Below are positions 24,185 through 35,741 of a DNA stretch of 64,000 nt, in pieces. Source of the DNA: Fasciola hepatica. Taxonomy: Eukaryota; Platyhelminthes; Trematoda; Plagiorchiida; Fasciolidae. The DNA lies in contig CANUEZ040000117.1 in assembly GCA_948099385.1 (NCBI GenBank), positions 3,458,001 through 3,522,000 of the forward strand, given 5' to 3'. The notes beneath the pieces were generated by a model that did no database searches, was not told the origin of the DNA, and saw only the letters and a program-made list of their open reading frames with translations. The position numbers and the translations under genes are program-made. Position 1 is the first letter of the stretch. The number at the start of each line of letters is the position of its first letter.

Positions 24185-26110
24185 AAGATAATAATAATTG
24201 TATATTTCGGATGCGCCCGAAGCATGCTAGAATGCATGATCAGATGATTATAGTGATGCCGGAATGACAATTCACAAAAGGGTACAACAAGTGCATGCAG
24301 AGTATCAGAGAGAGTGTTACAGTGAACTAAAACTGTAGTAATGCCCGGCAAATTTGAAGGTCAAGGTCGAATGATGTCAGTTGTGGGTCTGGAGTACATG
24401 CATAAGTGGTATATGAAATAATTACCACTCGTGGAAACTCGAACATATTGAAAGGAAATGTTTTTGGTGCGCTACAGAATATGAGGGGCATATGGATAGA
24501 AATCTCGTCGAAGCGTTCGGTGAATTATTCACTTTACTACAGGTATGTCAAGAAGTATTAACATAGAAATATTTCAGTCTACAAAGATGGCAGTATATAA
24601 AGTGGTGGCTGTATACTGGAGGAATCATATATGTTGCAAACAATTGCGTATTTCTTGGGAGGGATACTACCAGAGTGATGGTGGCAGGGAACGGCCGGAG
24701 TAAAACAGGTGAGCGTGCGGCAAGTTGTTAACTTTATGTAGGGTTGGTATGAAATGTCAAAGCGGAAGTGGAAGACTAATCAATATTGACCGTGTGGTTA
24801 CATCCATTATACAGGTGTTCAGTTCTGCGAGAGGAAAGGTAAAGTAATCCACAGATAAGTGTACGTCAATAGATGAATGCTGTGTGGTATGTACCATGCA
24901 AAAATGACAGATCAATAAAACTGCACAGGTATATCGCGGGAAGCGGCCGTGGATCAACGAATATAGAAATAAAATGTATCAGCCGGTGCAGATAGTGGTG
25001 TGATTTAGAGGCTGCATACGGGGCCAGTTTCGGTAATATAACACGAATGCAACATCTGGAAGATCAAAGGTATCGATAACGGTGATGGTATAGTAAGTAG
25101 ACGGTGAGTGTCACATTTCTAATGACCAATTTGACAGGTGTACCAAATGATTGGAACGGAGCGGCGGTGCAGCATGGGAAGTGTATCGAAGACGTCTAAT
25201 CGTGGAGTGAACGCAGTGATCTACAGAGCCCGAACACTCGATGCAACAGCATTGCGGATGCGATCGGATGGACCGATGAAGAGTGCAGGTAGTTACTAAT
25301 TACTTCGCTGCCCACTGGAGGACTACTGAAAGATATGTCAGCGCCGGACGTTTTTTTTGGTGACCGATGAATCAATGAAGTGACAATAAAGGTGCCAGTG
25401 TTTGAACAGTATTAGCGGGTTCTAACACGGAACGGGCATAATGACATATGGGATTGAAATGAGTTGTATGAATGCAGTGAGATCGAGTAGTCCAGGTTCA
25501 AAAAGTCTGGTGGGAATCTTGGGGAAAGCGATCGTGAGACGGGCGAAAATGAAGTTGTGTGTAAATCTCGTTTGTCCTGTCCAGCAAGAGAGGGTCCAAG
25601 TTATTCCTGGGAAGTGGAAGGCGACAATCGTCCTTAGGGTACAGGTTCTGAAAACAAAACGGAGAGGGCTGCAGTCTGGCAATTCTACCAGCTGTGGGTT
25701 AGGGGAGAAAGACAGAACACCAATATCATGCCAGTAACAGAAATGGGTGGTCGCGACGTTGAGGTCTTGTTTTTTGGATTAAACAACATACGGAAAGCGA
25801 GAAGACCGGTACTAGCGACTAATTCTTGTGAGGCTTAGTCAGAGTTACCAAAAAAGCAAGGAAGCGATAATAGGCGACACTGGGGGCAAATACTTATGTG
25901 TAGTTCGGCGAATGGTTTATGGAAGACCACATCGATTGTGGCGATTCGTTCATCAGAACGAGGCCTGGAATCTCGTGTGTTGAAATAGGGTCTCAATGAG
26001 TAAGTAGTTGAAGCGTGGATGAGACTGGTACCTTGAGGACCATATTATATATGCTGCTATGTATTTTCTAGCATTATAAATGCTCTTATACCTGGCGGCA
26101 GCTGATAAAA
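24185..26110 (-). repeat. Dispersed repeat family B, copy B2
   Basis: The minus-strand 3' end is clear: CTGATCATGCATTCTAGCAT at about 24,225-24,244, then GCGCATCCGAAATATACAAT and a (TTA)-type tail near 24,190. The body upstream is purine-rich on the plus strand and shares scattered segments with the other copies. It is strongly diverged and non-coding as far as I can see. The LINE at 26,119 inserted at or near its 5' end. Confidence 0.5.
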
Positions 26111-26118
26111 AAAAAGAA

Positions 26119-29100
26119 GAACCTAACCGACTATGGTAAAATCTGACAGCATGAAAAAAGAATCACCGGAGTAACGGTGGCCAGTAGGAGGTCGTGGTCA
26201 GAAGCGTTGAAAATAGGAAGTGGCTAGACAAACACGTGGAGTGTGCTGTTGACAGTCATGGAGTATAGGTTGGACTGCTTTTATTTGCTAACTATAATAC
26301 AGAATGCTCCTTACCATCCGTTGGTACTGAACAAAGTTGTTAAGCTTTTGGTTAGTATCCCAGGCCCAGTTCGTAGGCTCGGGTAATAGACATGTAGGGA
26401 TCATGCATTCGGATCAGTTTTTGGACAGTTAGATGTTTATTTATTTCTTTTTTGAATAATAAAGAGGCCGAAGACATTGACCTAAGTTGAGGTGGGAGTT
26501 TGTTCCAGAGGGAAGAATATTTAACACTGAAGAAGTGTGACCGCATCGCAGTCCTGGATACTGGAATCAAGACCATAGAGTCCCTATGTCGTAAAGAATA
26601 GCTGGAGGGAGTTTTGACCTGGGGGGCTGAATTGCAAGATGTACGTTTTACAATATTGCAAAAGAAAGACAGGTTCATTCGTAGACGGCGCAGCCATAGG
26701 GGCTCTAGGTGCAATATTTCACATCTTTCCATATAATTTAAAGGCGAGGAATATCCTAGTAGTTGTTTGGTAAATCTACGTTGTACATTCTCAATTGCAA
26801 ATCTGTCAATCTGCCGCATGTTAGAAAAGACGACAGTGCAATATTCCAGAAGTGGTCTGACATGAGTTTTAAAAATGCTTAGTTTGCTCTCTGTAAGACT
26901 GAAGGTTCTATTATTCAGACCAATTAGCCGTCTAGCTTTAGCAACCTGCACGGCCGAATGTTCGGAGAAATTAAATGTACAAGAATATTGTAATCCCATG
27001 TCCCTTACTTCCGGACTGTTGGGGATGAACTGATCATTAATTTTAAACATTCCCGCGGGAACCTGACACTTATACATAAGGATACAACTTTTGACAGCGG
27101 AGAATTTCATCAACCATTGGTTGCTCCATGAGTCTAGCGATAGTAAATCGCTCGTTATGCTAGCAATGGTAGAAGCTAAGGCGTCAGGTTCAAAGGAGTA
27201 CATAATTTTTATGTCGTCTGCAAAAAGGAACACAGCCCCGTGTGTGATGACGTTGAAAATGTCATTAACATATATAAGAAAAAGTAAGGGACCTAGTACA
27301 CTACCCTGAATAACTCCACTAGTAACTGGTCGAGGTGATGACAAACTGCCATCAACGTCCACCACCTGCTTTCGGGATGTTAGATATGATGAAAACCAAC
27401 TCAGGATCGGGTCAACAATTCCGTAGGTTTTCATCTTCGCCATGAGCCTATTGTGGGATACTCGATCGAAAGCTTTAGTCATGTCAAGGAGGATTACAAT
27501 CACTGATTTACCACTGTTAGTGGCCGTAGTTATTAGGTTAAGGAAGTCACACATACAGGTGGCACAGGATCTTTTTTAAAGAAAACCGTGCTGTCCAGTG
27601 TTAATGAGGTTATTGTTTAGTAAATGAGTTGTCAGCTTATTTTTTATCAGTCTTTCCATAATTCGGGAAACTATAGGGGTGTGGTTCACTGGTCGATAGT
27701 TGGTTAGGTCCTGGCGTGAACCTTTCTTAAGAATTGGGATAATAACTGATGTTTTCCAATGGGAGGGGAAAACGCTACTGCTCATAGATAAATTAAAAAC
27801 CTTTGATAGCAAGAATGGGATATCAGTGCCACCTAGACTAAAAGTAGCCGGTGGTACGGCATCTGGCCCGGGGTGGTATGACCTCCTAATTTTAGTAAGC
27901 TGTACTGTTAAGTCGTTCGGGTGAAATGTAACCGCTGAGAACTGTGCAGATGTCAGCGGCTCAACGTGATATAGGCATGGGGAGTCATCGGTCGTTAGAG
28001 ACGAAGCAAAATAGGCACTGAATGCCTCGGAGATCTCTTGGGAGTTGGTTATATAATTGTTGTTATATATAACGGATGAGATAGGAGAACTGCACTGGCT
28101 GTTTCTCAGCTTCATCAGCTTAGATAAAGCTTCGGACTTCTTGGGGTGACTCAGCGCCCTTAATTCCTGTTTTTTACTGCGGGACATTTCAATCAATTTC
28201 ATAGAATTAGATAAACGGTTCATTTGCAAGAACAACGAAAAGTCTCTCGACCTAAGGAATTTGCGTTGTAGCATAGAAAGCTTCTGCTTTAGTCGACAAA
28301 AACTGTTTGGTTTATCTCGTCCAGGTAGACCTTGGGTTGGGGTGATTACGTCAAGACATGCATTCAGTGTGGAGTAAAGATGATCCACCACGGTATGCAA
28401 GTCATCAGATAAAAAGAAAGTATCCCAGTTCTGCGAGCGAATGAGTGAGGGTAATTGATTCCAGCTAGCTTGGTGGAACGGTTGGTTTGTGAACGGTTCG
28501 TGCTGGCACTGAAAACTCACATTTTACCGGCAAGTGGTCACAACCTGGGATGCTGTTCACGATAGATGTGTGCACGCGAGATAATCCTACCGTAAAAATG
28601 AGATCAAGGATGCTACTGCCTCTAGTTGGGCACTTCACATGTTGAGTCCATCCTCCTAAACGAATGCTGGTCAGGAAGTGTAGTGAGTGATGTGGAGCTT
28701 TCAAAATGGACCAACGTATGCCTGGTGCGTTAAAGTCGCCAGCCACCAGTTTTGGGCTGGTTATGTCCGCAACAACGTTCAACGCCTCTATGATAGGCAG
28801 AAAGTCGTTTTGACTAGTATTCGGGGGGCGGTAGATGCAACTAACAATGAAGTCAGAACATCCTGTAGTGACCTGTAGCCAAACTGAATCAGGCAAGTTA
28901 TCGAGTATGGGGTGCTGAAATATTTTCGCTCGCATGTTTTGTCTTACATATATAAGACAGCCCCCCCCTCTCTGAGTGGGTCTATTTTTCCTGAAAGCTT
29001 GGTATCCGGTGATAGCGATATCCTCGTTTGGAGTGTTGTCTGTCAACCAGGTTTCGGTAATTAAAATAAGGTCGTAATCAGACGTGAGCAGTAATATACG

Positions 29101-29590
29101 CAGCATTCGCATCTTATTCACTATTGAGCGTGCATTCAGCATAAACAATGAGAACTGTTTAGCTAAGTCAAGGTTAACGTTAAGATCTTTATAGGATTTC
29201 GAAATTGCATTTGCTGAAGGCGGATCGGATGACGCAATCATTATTCCTTGAGATGGAGTAGTCGGTAATGTGGATGGTGAAGTAAGCTGAGTAGAAACAC
29301 CTGGCGTGGCAGTCAGCTTGGTTGTTAAGCTAAGCCGGGTGTGGCTAGTACTGATGAGATTCGTTAGATTGGAAGGATGTCGGCGGTTGGTAAGTCTACT
29401 TAGCGCGGAACAACACCGCGAAAGATCACTATCGAGTACTTTACTATTGGTAGATACTGGTGGCTGGGGCGTAGAAATATGAGGAAGGAGGGTTAAGTAG
29501 CTGTTAAGTGGGAAAGAAAAAGGACGTGTAGCAGCCTCAGGTATCTTGGCACCTGCCTTAATACGGGCGGTAACACAGGTGCCCTCTTGA
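26119..29590 (-). mobile_element. CR1-like LINE, copy 2, nearly intact endonuclease-RT ORF
   Basis: The best preserved element of the window. On the minus strand it has a 5' coding part open from about 29,612, an apurinic-type endonuclease, a linker, a reverse transcriptase, and a 3' UTR that ends at 26,119 beside an A-rich stretch on the plus strand. Damage is small: one nonsense change at 27,576-27,578 and one frameshift within about 28,465-28,520. It is over 99% identical to the copy at 1-1557. No ORF1 and no start codon upstream of the conserved N-terminal part are seen, so the element is probably 5'-truncated. I found no convincing target duplication. Confidence 0.9.
26352..28520 (-). 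pseudogene. LINE linker and reverse transcriptase with one in-frame stop
   Basis: The frame runs from the linker (FHQASWNQLPSLIRS near its start), through LNSFFA-equivalent residues EAFSAYFASS, the HPGPDAVPPATFS segment and NYRPVNHTPIVSRIME, to the RT core: LLDMTKAFDRVSHN, GVIQGSVLGPLLF and FADDIKIMYS. It ends with the SLWNKLPPQL domain and a stop at 26,352. The only break is TAA at 27,576-27,578, where copy 1 has the Gln codon CAA in HGFLQKRS. That one transition destroys the frame. All catalytic Asp residues are present. Confidence 0.88.
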
Positions 29591-29612
29591 CATCAGATGA
29601 AATCAAGGCAGA
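28465..29612 (-). pseudogene. LINE apurinic/apyrimidinic-type endonuclease (EEP fold)
   Basis: Counting from the Met at 29,241, the endonuclease begins with FMLNARSIVNK (Asn37). ITETWL carries the metal-binding Glu63, YRPP is the conserved strand near 137-140, AGDFNAPGIRW carries Asp169 and Asn171, ILDLIF has Asp213, and GCDHLPV gives Asp235/His236. This is the complete residue set of an active EEP nuclease, which nicks the target site for reverse transcription. The frame is open upstream of that Met to about 29,612 without another Met, through a Ser/Thr/Pro-rich part. It leaves frame relative to the RT at 28,465-28,520. Confidence 0.88.
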
Positions 29613-29639
29613 CTCATACTGACCATACAAACAGTTTTC

Positions 29640-29835
29640 AATTCACTTCTTCCAAACTGCGCCTAGTTTTATTTTCCCGTGGCAAGAGTGGTTGACTTCT
29701 TCTTCTGAAATTTGTGATTTTTTCTTTCATTGAGTACAATTGTAAACTCTGATCATGCGCTCAAACGCGGCTCTCTGTGGCTGCCAGTAAACTCGCCCTT
29801 AATATTATATAAGGGTGGAAAAAAATGTTAGATAT
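29640..29835 (+). repeat. Dispersed repeat family A, copy A5 (3' end)
   Basis: Matches the last 180 bp or so of family A: a TGTGATTTTTTCTTTCATTG segment, then CTCTGATCATGCGCTCAAAC near 29,746 and an AATATTATATAAG tail. It is short and diverged. Confidence 0.5.
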
Positions 29836-29859
29836 GCTAGCAGTGTTAGAACCACGATG

Positions 29860-30770
29860 TTGGCAATAGAGACAAGATGGCAGGTTGTGCATACTAAAGG
29901 TAAAAATTGGAAGCGATTAAAGTAATGAGGAAGCCTTTAGGCGAGCCTATCACGGCAGATAGAAGACCGTGGGAGCATGCGTTCCGCAAACATTTTACTA
30001 GATAAGGCGGGGCTGTTACTGTGAGAGCGTGGAACCCACAACCGGTTCCACTTATGGGGGGTTGACCGCGCTCTACACTCAACCTGAAAAACCCTTCCTT
30101 AACTGAACATAGGAGGTGTGATCCACCAGACTAGTCGCTCCCGCATATCGCTGCAGATGGCCCGCGCGCCAGATGTGTGACCACCAAGGAGGTGGATCTG
30201 ACCGCGTCCCGCAACGCTATGATTTACGCTCACTTTCGTTGAAGATTATGCTTGTGAGACGTAGTTGAGCCACGAAAGTGTAGGACCTGCGATTATATGG
30301 CCAGGTTGTGGAGGGCCCCAAGGGTCGGGGCCGCTGCAGCCGGCGGTTGTTAAACGACCATGCAACAGTGTTATCTACGAGGGTGTATAACGGGATTAGC
30401 AGCCACAGTGCCCTGGCGTTTGGCCAAAACTGGCGATAAATGCGCATGTGCGGAGAACTGGAAAGTGAAAACAGATGAAAGAGAATAACCATGGTTTGCC
30501 TCTGCAGCGGATCAACGGTTAAAGCGGGCAAACAAAGACTACAGAAAGGCGGAAGCCTAAGAGCCTTCAAGGATAAGGTGGAAGGGCGAAACACAGTGGA
30601 GGAAAGCGATGGTAATTCACTTCCCTTTATATGGTACGGAAATGACCACGGCGAAACAAGCGACGAGGCTTCTCCCAGAGAGATGCTTCTAATGGTCGCT
30701 GGTTACTTCCAGGATTGGTCTGTGCAGGGCTTCGAAAGGGTTGGCCGTATTTAAGATTTCAGGCCATCTG
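29860..30770 (-). repeat. Family B 5' section, copy without its 3' body
   Basis: Aligns by eye with 42,430-43,010 and, in reverse complement, with about 60,890-61,400: AACCTGAAAAA near 30,083, GTGATCCACCAG near 30,118, GGTGGATCTGACCGCGTCCC at 30,191-30,210, and GCCTCTGCAGCGGATCAACG near 30,497. In the other copies this section lies directly 5' of the B body. Here it lies at the 3' end of copy B3 and looks like a separate truncated element. Confidence 0.55.
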
Positions 30771-30789
30771 GCAAAGGTAATTTATGGAT

Positions 30790-32640
30790 ATGCTGGTATT
30801 ATAATAATGGTTTATTTCAGAGACGCCTAAAGCATGTCAGATGCATGATCACATTTTCACAAACAGCAAGATGACCGGACGAAATTCGTGAAAAATTGAG
30901 CAATATGAAGACAAAGGAGATTAGGTAGACTTAGAAGGGAGATGAGAGGGAGGCAAGGGTATGCACACCAAACAATATTGGGTGAAGTTCGGGCGACCCC
31001 GGGGATGGATTCAGGTAGCTGCCCGATGAAGTTGAAAGTCAAGGTCAAATGGAGGGTCTGGCCCAGCCAATTGGAGGTGACTGAGACCTGAGAACCCTAC
31101 ATGAGGGAGACTAAGAATCGGCACGAGAAACTGTGGTAAAGAGATGATGAAGAGATAAGCAAAAATGAGTTGCGCGACAAAGGGCCAGATAGCCATGAAG
31201 CACGCCACGCTGTCACAAATGGAGGTTGTCAGTTTGGAAACAAGGGGCGGAACAAGTAAGAGGTAAAGGGTTGTTCAGATGGAAACTGTGATTTGGAAGG
31301 CCTGAGATGAGGTAAACCTGAGACGCAAATATAGAAAAAATATGTGCATATCACGGGACTCTACGGGATGGTGGCTAGAGAGCTGGCAGGCAAACTAGTG
31401 GATGCAGAGGAAATATGTGAATATATACATATATATATATATATACATGAATATAAAAGGGAGCGTAAAGCAATGCATTGATAGAACACGGAAGTAATAG
31501 CACTTGGAAGAGACGAGTAGAGTTAGGTCAAATTGTACAGAGGTAACTTGGGTAAATCCCGATAAACTTCTTTATGGCAGGTGAACATTGGGGATCAACA
31601 GAGAGAGAAAGAGAAACGGTTTTGTAAGCACAGAAGTGATGACAGCTGTGAACAGAAGTTTGTAAACAAGAGAGTATGAAGGGAAGGATCGGCGGAAATA
31701 GACAAGAGTGAATCTCACAATCTGAGTATTGTAGGTATGACATGTGGCGACGGTAGAAAATGAGTGAATTGTCAACGTACGGACGTACGTTATACAGCAA
31801 GAAGGTGATGCTCCTGAAAATGGCTAGAGAACGCAGAGGAAATAAAAATACTGAGCGGTTGGAATGGTGTAGACCGGCTGTGGAGAAAGGTAACTTGGAA
31901 GTAAGGTGAACTGTAGTGCAAAGGTGCGGCAGTTGTAAGAGGGAATAACGTAGGAGAAAATTAGAAGAGCCGAGGATCAGAAGGATCAGTTAATGTCAGG
32001 TGTATGGTCTGAAAATGTAAGCGAAAATCATGGCGTAGCGATGGCTTTTCATTGAGTGGGACGTGAAAAAGCAGAGCAGTCTGGAAGGCAAGCTGAAGAT
32101 GCCTATGGCAAGCAATGTACAAAGCAGGTGGCAAAAGTGTTGACCGAAGAGAAACAGGTGGGAGATGACCAGTCAGATCGTTCTGGTACATGTGCCACAT
32201 GAAAAACCCTAGAAGGGGAAAAAAGTGAGAACAGAAGTACCCGGATGAAAAGTACGAGGAATATGTGGGAGGTGAGCTTGGCAGAGTAGGACTCAAGTTT
32301 CCATGCCTGCAGGCCGTTGCACAAAAGGATGTAGCCTGAGTTTGGTGATCGGGACACTGCCAAATAGGAAGATCCACAGAGGAATTGGAGAGTCAAGCGA
32401 GGAAAATACAGTGGTGGCGAGTGGGCAATAACTGTGGCCGTAAAAGACTCTAAGATGGAGATGGAGAGTTCTAATAGGGAGAACGGCAATGGGCAAGTGC
32501 AGTACACGGGTGACGTTGAGATATCAGGTGAGTATCGATAGAAATTGGGGAGTGATCTGAGATGCTGGATTGATGACGAACTTAGGGTAGGCAAGAAAGA
32601 AACGTTTAAAAGTATGGCTGATTTGTCCATGGTAAAAGTC
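30790..32640 (-). repeat. Dispersed repeat family B, copy B3
   Basis: The minus-strand 3' end is TGATCATGCATCTGACATGC, then GGCGTCTCTGAAATAAACCA and a TTATTATA tail near 30,800. The body contains an AT microsatellite near 31,420-31,455, at the same relative position as in copy B4. A part (about 31,485-32,179) is almost identical to the reverse complement of 62,527-63,221. Pyrimidine-rich minus-strand open frames exist (for example 32,103-32,642) but look like composition effects. Confidence 0.6.
31485..32179. repeat. Left partner of a near-identical inverted block
   Basis: Pairs with 62,527-63,221 in reverse complement. Coordinates of paired bases sum to 94,706 at both ends, so there are no net indels over about 690 bp. 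Only a handful of mismatches are visible. Confidence 0.85.
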
Positions 32641-32879
32641 AAAGTAAGAGGACCGCGCCAAAATGGGTAGGTGTTTCACGGGGGAAGCCTCGTAGTTCGG
32701 AGAAAAGGAACGGTTACGGTGCCAGTAATGCAGAAAAGCTAAGTTTGGCTTAGGACGGTAGATTCAATGTGGGTCGAGAGCCAGATGATGACAACGTTCT
32801 CTGTTGTCTAACTACAAGTACCAACCAATAATTTGTTTATTGCAATGTCCGTATGCCTTTTAGCTCTACTCTGTCAAAT

Positions 32880-34860
32880 ATCTACAGGCTATGTAAGATA
32901 ACCGGGCCAAATTCAAGCACGGGCCCGATGTGGGATCTGTAGACGCCAGTGATATTGTCCTGGAGAGAATAAGAGCGATAGAAAGCCAAGCCACTTCCAG
33001 CTTTTGCTACTTGGATAGCGGAGTGCTCAGGGAATTCGAGAGAGCTACTGTGGTTGAGGCTAAGATCACGGGTGGTAGGTAGACAGGGTATTGGGAATCC
33101 ACTGAGAGTTACTGACCTAGGGGACAATAAACATTTGTGGGCTAGGACCTCGCGCTTATCAATGGAAATATTCATCGTTCAGGGGTGGCACCAACGGCTG
33201 AGTGCAGAATGATCCATGGAAAAGTTTCCGACTGTGGATGTAGTATCAGTAGACTTGAGGAAGTAGACTATGTCTATATCATCAGCAAGCAAGAGCAGAG
33301 TGTAGTGAAATAGTGGATCCAGTGCTTTATTTATATGCATTTTAAACAGAATGGGGCCCAGTACACTGTCCTGTATAACACCACTTGTGACAAGTCTCGG
33401 TTTCGAGGTACTGCCATTGATGGGGACCACTCGAGAACCGCGAGTGAGACGGACTTGCAACCAAAAAATCGGTGGGTTGGTACCTCCACAAAAATACAAT
33501 TTTGCAGTGGGATAGGTGTGTGGACATGACAGAAAGCCTTCGACAAATCGAGGTTAACTAATGCCTGCCTGCTACCAACAGCCTTAGTGGCAAGGTCAGG
33601 GAAGTCAAACTGGCATGTGGTGCATGATCGCGGTTTTAGTTACTTGTGCTGCCCATGGGTAAGAAGGTTTGAAACCAGAAGATAGGTAAAAATGCCGTCT
33701 TTAATAGTCTTTTTCATTGTTCTTGAAGTGACAGGGGGGTGATTGAGAGCGAGTTCGTAAAAGATTCCAATTTCGTACCGTGAGGCGATGTCACAAAGCT
33801 TCCAGTTCGACGGCACCGAAGGAGAATTGAGCAAAAATGTGAATAATTTCAATAGAGGAAGCAGCGTAGGGTAAAATTAATCTTCATTCTAAGGGGATAG
33901 GACGGTAATAGGGGAGGAGAGCGTCTACGTGCACGAAGACAGTTGACAGCTGAATTCTTGGCCGTGGAGAATCCGGGATTCAGTAGAGTACTGTGTGTCT
34001 AACGGAAGAAACTGAAAGAGTTTGCTGTACCTAATCTAGACACCCACATCCGCACCTGTCAGTCCTGTTTGCACTAAAACTTTGTACACCCAAAGCAGAC
34101 TTCTGCCCGTGGGAATGTGTTCCAGGATCCACTTTTCGGTAATGAAGGTGATATCAGGACTCATTGTCGCGGCAACGCTTTGCAAGTTGGAGCCTATTCA
34201 AAACAGACCGAGGATCACATAAGATCAATGATGATCCAGTTGTGTAGAAGTGAATGTCTGAGCTAGGTGACGTGGTTGAGTCAAGGGACCATGTGGATGA
34301 CCGGTCGGGTGGTGACAGACACTGTGGAATCGGGGGTAGATATCGACCACATCCGACCTAAGTGCCCAAGGTTAGGCCTTTGATGGCTTCACAGGAACCC
34401 TGCCGGGTCGTTATATGATGAACTTTTTGCGCCTTGAACAAGAATCGACCTACTGAGGCGAATAGAGGAGATATATCCAGGGAACGATGGTCACCGGTGA
34501 TCAGTAGTGTAGGTTTATGAAAGGTTGCCGATGGGCTCCGTAGGTAGAGCAGCCACAGGGTCGCGGGAGTGGAGGGCACCTGTTAGGAATAGGGTGATTT
34601 CGTGGGTGCATAAAACTCACTTGTAGGACGGGATCGGTAATGGGCGGATAGGTGGGCTTGGGCATGAAGAGAGTTGCGTGGGTAACTGCGAGATGGTGTG
34701 AGGTGAGGGTGGGAGGGACATGGTGAGATTTGGGAAAGGTGGGAGGCTCACGAGAGGTATGGGGGCCAGCAAGGGGGGACGATGTATACCCCGAGTGGGG
34801 AGGCGGGATACAGGTTATATTCTGGAGTACATGAGGGCGGTGTTCTTGATTCAAGCGGAG
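32880..34860 (-). mobile_element. Decayed CR1-like LINE with internal deletion
   Basis: From the 5' side on the minus strand: a purine-rich 5' part related to that at 46.6 kb (34,200-34,860), the endonuclease start with a SPDITFITEKW-like segment near 34,130-34,170, then most of the endonuclease missing. The RT follows: VTSRTMKKTIKDG near 33,700, GVIQDSVLGPILFK near 33,370, LLADDIDIVYF near 33,270, and the EHSAIQVAKA segment near 33,020. The 3' end is cut off at about 32,880, where the intact LINE would continue for another 120 codons and a UTR. Confidence 0.72.
33179..33852 (-). pseudogene. LINE reverse transcriptase fragments
   Basis: Three minus-strand frames hold RT segments in the right order. 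33,640-33,852 has PSNWKLCDI and PPVTSRTMKKTI, the start of the fingers. 33,331-33,546 has the AVPRNRDLSQVVLY stretch, where the V-T-S-G-V-I-Q motif is shifted out of frame. 33,179-33,499 has SGVIQDSVLGPILF and ADDIDIVYF. Both active-site Asp residues of A-D-D are still present but the frames are broken at least twice. Confidence 0.72.
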
Positions 34861-34884
34861 AGTGGTGGGGGGTATGATGTGATA

Positions 34885-35640
34885 TGATATGATGGTATAT
34901 TTCTCGATCGAGGTCGAGACGCACGCGCAAGCGCATGATAATGGTGTACAACGTCACTCAGAACAATGAACTATTCAGTAATTTCAAGAAGGCTAGTCGA
35001 AAACGTGAGAAGCAAAACAATATAGCTACAGATAGCTTGAATCGACCGAGGTGCTAATGGTTTGCGCGGCAAATACGGTTTAGTTTCGAATTCGAGTCGG
35101 TTAGTGGTGGCCCGTGGAAATAAAAAATATGTCGTGGAAATATGTCGCTAAGGATGCATTATAAACCAGAGTAGTGCAAGCTGTGGATAACGGAGGCCTA
35201 CTGGGGTTCTGTGCACGGAATAAGTAGCTGGGGAGACGGCCGCGGAATGATCAGGCTGTAACAAGGGTTGTTGATGTCAGGAAGACAGGAAGGAATATCG
35301 GGTTGCAGCAGAGGCGGAGGATTAGCACATCGCCACCGATCAGGGGTAGTGAGAGATATCACAGGTGGGGGCGGAGTAGAAGGGTTCGTGGAATGAGCCT
35401 GGAACTGATAGTTTCTCCTATGCACAGAAAATATGGCGTCGAAAATACTGTAAGGTAGGATGGCTGGCTGGGTCCCACAGGGTCCGCTTTCAGAGCTTCG
35501 ATTGAGTATTAGAATTATTGGCTGAACAGATCGGTTCAACAAATGCAGACAAGGGTGGGGAGACGGGAAACCGTACAGGAGGAAAAAGGAGTAATTGTGA
35601 GAAGCCCTAGGACGAGACTGTTGAAAGCCTGAACCCCGTG
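34885..35640 (-). repeat. Dispersed repeat family A, copy A6
   Basis: The minus strand ends with CACCATTATCATGCGCTTGC, then TCGAGAAATATACCATCATA and a repeated ATATC tail near 34,880. Further 5' it matches A1 at AGAACCCCAGTAGGCCTCCG (about 35,190-35,209; compare 6,785) and A3 at TTCGAAACTAAACC. The 5' edge is unclear. Confidence 0.58.
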
Positions 35641-35741
35641 CGTAGTCAATAGTGCCGTCAGAAGTGAGATGTGGTAGACGGCTCGAGACTCCCAAACATG
35701 AAGCTAAAATCCAGAATATTCATGTCATGAGGGTAGACTTT

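Noticed and set aside
32103..32642. 179-codon minus-strand frame in family B copy B3
   Set aside because: Ser/Leu/Phe-rich frame produced by pyrimidine-rich DNA. Parallel frames at 31,961-32,377 and in other B copies overlap it and no motif is seen.
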